Shown in pieces: positions 6,193 through 8,131 of a stretch of DNA of 8,131 nt; position 1 is the first letter of the stretch, and each line of letters begins with the position of its first letter. The notes beneath the pieces were generated by a model. The model was not told the origin of the DNA and did no database searches. It saw only the letters and a list, made by a program, of their open reading frames with translations. The DNA is from Hyphomicrobiaceae bacterium (GTDB lineage Bacteria; Pseudomonadota; Alphaproteobacteria; Rhizobiales; Hyphomicrobiaceae), in contig JANYHP010000351.1 of the NCBI GenBank assembly GCA_025359005.1, forward strand, positions 1 to 8,131, written 5' to 3'. The translations under genes were made by a program, and so were the position numbers.

Positions 6193-8131
6193 TTATTCCG
6201 ACGCTGTTTGCTTGGAGACGGTGGCGCCGCCGAAGAGGCGCATCAGTCCGTGCGACGCCGCGCGCCGCCAGCGATCGACGACGCCGGGGTTCTGGATGAC
6301 ATCGATGCGGGCGAAGGATGGGCAGAGCTGCGCTGCATGCGCGACCTCGCCGCACAGGCCGCAGCCGACGCAGTCGTTGTTGACATGGGCCACTGGATCG
6401 GTGCGCAGCGGGTCCTCGCTGGGCTTGACGGTGAGAGAGGGGCAGCCGGACAGGCGAATGCAGGAGCGGTCGCCGGTGCAGATCTCGGGGTCGATCCAGA
6501 AGCGTTGGCGGACGACGCGCTTGCCGGAGGCTACGGCCTGCGCGAGGGCGGGACGCACGCGACGCTGGCGCGCCAACTGGCATTCGCCGTCGGCGATGAT
6601 GACCTTGAGCCCCTTGTCCTTGGATTTCAGTGCTGCATCGAGGGTCCGCTTGACGTCGCTGACGCCATAGGTCCGCACGCGCTTGATCCAGTCGAGGCCG
6701 AGGGCACGCAGGCTTCGCTCGATTTCGATGCCCTTGCCGCGGCCCTCGGTGTTGGGGCGGCTGGAGGGCAGATCCTGCGTGCCCGTGGCGCTCGAATAGC
6801 CGTTGTTCATGACAATCAGGACGCCATCGTCCTTGTTGAACGCAGCGCTGGCGACGCCCGAGAGGAGGCCGTTATGCCAGAAGCCGCCGTCGCCCATGAT
6901 CGAGATGGGGCGCTTCTTCTGCACGCTCGAGACGGCGGCGGCGGAGGCGAGCGACATGCCGTAACCGAGGATCGAGTTGCCCTGGCTGAAGGGGGCAAAG
7001 GTGCCGAAGGCGTGACAGCCGATATCGGCCGCGACGTGGACGGCGCTGGTCTCCTGGCGGAGGATCTTCATGGCGGAAAACACGGGACGTTCGGGGCAGC
7101 CGGTGCAGAACGTCGGCGGCCGTGCCGGCAGCGGTGCGGACAGTTCGACCAGGGCGGTGTCGACGCGCGCCGCGTGCGCGGCCAGCCACGCCGTCAGCGC
7201 GGAGACGTCGTGGCCATAGGGCGCGAGAAACTTGGCAATCCCGTCGGCGACGACGAGGGGCGTGTATTCCCCGGCCATCGGTAGCACGTCCTTGCCGTGT
7301 AATTTGGTCTGCAGGTCCGCTTTGCGCAGGATCTGGCCGATGGCCTGCTCGAGAAAATCAGGTCCGCCCTCTTCGACGACCAGCACCGCGCGCTTGCCGC
7401 CGCAAAAATCAACGATCTGGCGGGGGCTCAAGGGGTGGGTGACGTTGAGGACGAGAAGCGGGATTTTTGATTGCCCATAAATGTCGGAGAGGCCGGCGTC
7501 GGCGAGGCGGCCGTTGAGGACGTTGAACAATCCGCCCTGGACGATGATGCCGATGTCGCCGGCGTCGGGGCCGAACCGTTCGTTGAGGTTGTTGTCGAGA
7601 ATGAACTGCTCGGCGAGGGGGCGGCGGCGGGTGATCTTGTCGATCTCCTGGCCGAAGGTGACGGGCGGATGCGACAGCTTGGCGTAGTTGAAGGCGGCCG
7701 GTTCGGCGAGGCGCGCATTGGTCGAGACCTTGGCGGTCACGTTGGTCTTGGCGTCGAAGCTGCCGTAGACGTGGCAGGCGCGGATGCGGAGTTCGAGGAT
7801 CACCGGCGTGTTGGAGGCTTCCGACAGTTCGAAGCCTTTTTCGACCATGCGGACAATGGTCGGCAACTCTGGCCTCGGATCAAGAAGCCAGACGGAGGAC
7901 TTGAGCGCGAAGGCGTGGGTGCGTTCCTGGATCACGCTGGCGCCCTCGCCGTAGTCCTCGCCGACGACGATGAGCGCGCCGCCAATGACACCTGCGGAGG
8001 CGAGGTTGGACAGCGCGTCGGCCGCGACGTTGGTGCCGACGATGGATTTCCAGGTGACATTGGCGGCGCGCTCATCGTCGTCGGCGAGGACTACGGCGAG
8101 GGCGCCAGCGTGATCCAGGAACGCACCCACG
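6193..8131 (-). CDS. iorA: Indolepyruvate ferredoxin oxidoreductase alpha-subunit family protein (5' end beyond right edge)
   Basis: Large catalytic subunit of the 2-oxoacid oxidoreductase, using thiamine diphosphate, CoA and Fe-S clusters. 645 residues are visible. The frame is open through the right edge, so the GTG near 8130 is not taken as the start and some tens of residues are missing. In visible numbering, 1-120 is the end of the N-terminal oxidoreductase domain, with WKSIVGTNVAADAL (27-40) matching the family KHVGLNVAAD region. Residues 190-310 form a second domain. The TPP domain follows: FCTGCPERPVF (341-351), ADIGCHAFG (368-376), and the Mg-TPP motif GDGGFWHNG (413-421) to NN (442-443). 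A ferredoxin-like tail (546-610) carries C551-x2-D554-x2-C557-x5-C563-P and C587-x2-C590-x2-C593-x9-C603-P. The Asp at the usual second Cys position is notable. The TAA stop is 4 nt before iorB. The indolepyruvate label is by family; phenylpyruvate or other arylpyruvates are equally possible. Confidence 0.92.
   Translation of the reverse strand, partial: VGAFLDHAGALAVVLADDDERAANVTWKSIVGTNVAADALSNLASAGVIGGALIVVGEDYGEGASVIQERTHAFALKSSVWLLDPRPELPTIVRMVEKGFELSEASNTPVILELRIRACHVYGSFDAKTNVTAKVSTNARLAEPAAFNYAKLSHPPVTFGQEIDKITRRRPLAEQFILDNNLNERFGPDAGDIGIIVQGGLFNVLNGRLADAGLSDIYGQSKIPLLVLNVTHPLSPRQIVDFCGGKRAVLVVEEGGPDFLEQAIGQILRKADLQTKLHGKDVLPMAGEYTPLVVADGIAKFLAPYGHDVSALTAWLAAHAARVDTALVELSAPLPARPPTFCTGCPERPVFSAMKILRQETSAVHVAADIGCHAFGTFAPFSQGNSILGYGMSLASAAAVSSVQKKRPISIMGDGGFWHNGLLSGVASAAFNKDDGVLIVMNNGYSSATGTQDLPSSRPNTEGRGKGIEIERSLRALGLDWIKRVRTYGVSDVKRTLDAALKSKDKGLKVIIADGECQLARQRRVRPALAQAVASGKRVVRQRFWIDPEICTGDRSCIRLSGCPSLTVKPSEDPLRTDPVAHVNNDCVGCGLCGEVAHAAQLCPSFARIDVIQNPGVVDRWRRAASHGLMRLFGGATVSKQTASE
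6301..6495 (-). other. C-terminal ferredoxin-like Fe-S domain of the alpha subunit
   Basis: This segment encodes residues about 546-610 of the visible alpha subunit, with seven cysteines in two motifs. The first has Asp where a standard bacterial 2[4Fe-4S] ferredoxin has its second Cys (C-x2-D-x2-C-x5-CP). The second has the usual C-x2-C-x2-C but an extended 9-residue spacer before its final CP. By analogy with standard ferredoxins, the second three cysteines plus C563 could hold one [4Fe-4S] cluster. C551, C557 and C603 with D554 could hold a second, more labile [3Fe-4S]/[4Fe-4S] cluster. Confidence 0.7.

Noticed and set aside
6016..7284. Long plus-strand open frame (422 codons) antisense to iorA/iorB
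   Set aside because: It spans the junction of two well-supported minus-strand genes. Its Gly/Ala/Asp/Arg-rich composition is what the opposite strand of high-GC coding DNA gives.
8128..8131. GTG near the right edge as the start of the alpha subunit
   Set aside because: The frame is open to the edge, no upstream sequence is available to test for a ribosome-binding site, and the N-terminal oxidoreductase domain would be incomplete, so the gene is treated as partial.

Overview
The window looks like chromosomal DNA from a high-GC member of the Pseudomonadota. An alphaproteobacterium of the Hyphomicrobiales (Rhizobiales) type is favoured. This rests on the GC-rich third codon positions, the close protein families and the style of the intergenic palindromic repeat. 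It is an inference from recognition rather than from a database search, and a betaproteobacterium cannot be excluded. All seven genes lie on the minus strand, so they read from right to left, and almost the whole window is coding.

Right half (8131 down to 4701): a two-gene unit for a 2-oxoacid:acceptor oxidoreductase of the indolepyruvate:ferredoxin oxidoreductase type. The large alpha subunit (iorA-like) has a 2-oxoacid oxidoreductase core, a thiamine-diphosphate domain and a C-terminal iron-sulfur domain. Its N-terminus lies beyond the right edge. The beta subunit (iorB-like) follows 4 nt later and is much longer than the compact archaeal beta subunit because of a large C-terminal extension.

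Left half (4531 down to 1): a complete-looking branched-chain-amino-acid-type (HAAT) ABC importer in the order binding protein, permease LivH, permease LivM, ATPase LivG, ATPase LivF. LivF is cut by the left edge after residue 165. The binding protein has a twin-arginine (Tat) signal. livH to livF are tightly packed, with ATGA or 8-nt overlaps. A 179-nt gap between the binding-protein gene and livH holds a compound palindromic repeat. A 169-nt gap separates iorB from the binding-protein gene and is the only likely place for an internal promoter.

Together the genes suggest an uptake-plus-catabolism module. The importer would bring in an amino acid or aromatic acid, and the oxidoreductase would decarboxylate the derived 2-oxoacid (an aryl- or branched-chain pyruvate) to an acyl-CoA while reducing ferredoxin or another acceptor. 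The substrate link is inferred from gene order and enzyme family only. The most distinctive features are an Asp in place of the second cysteine of the first Fe-S motif of the alpha subunit (C-x2-D-x2-C), the long uncharacterised tail of the beta subunit, and the palindromic repeat inside the transporter operon. No mobile elements, RNA genes, CRISPR arrays or defence-type systems were seen.
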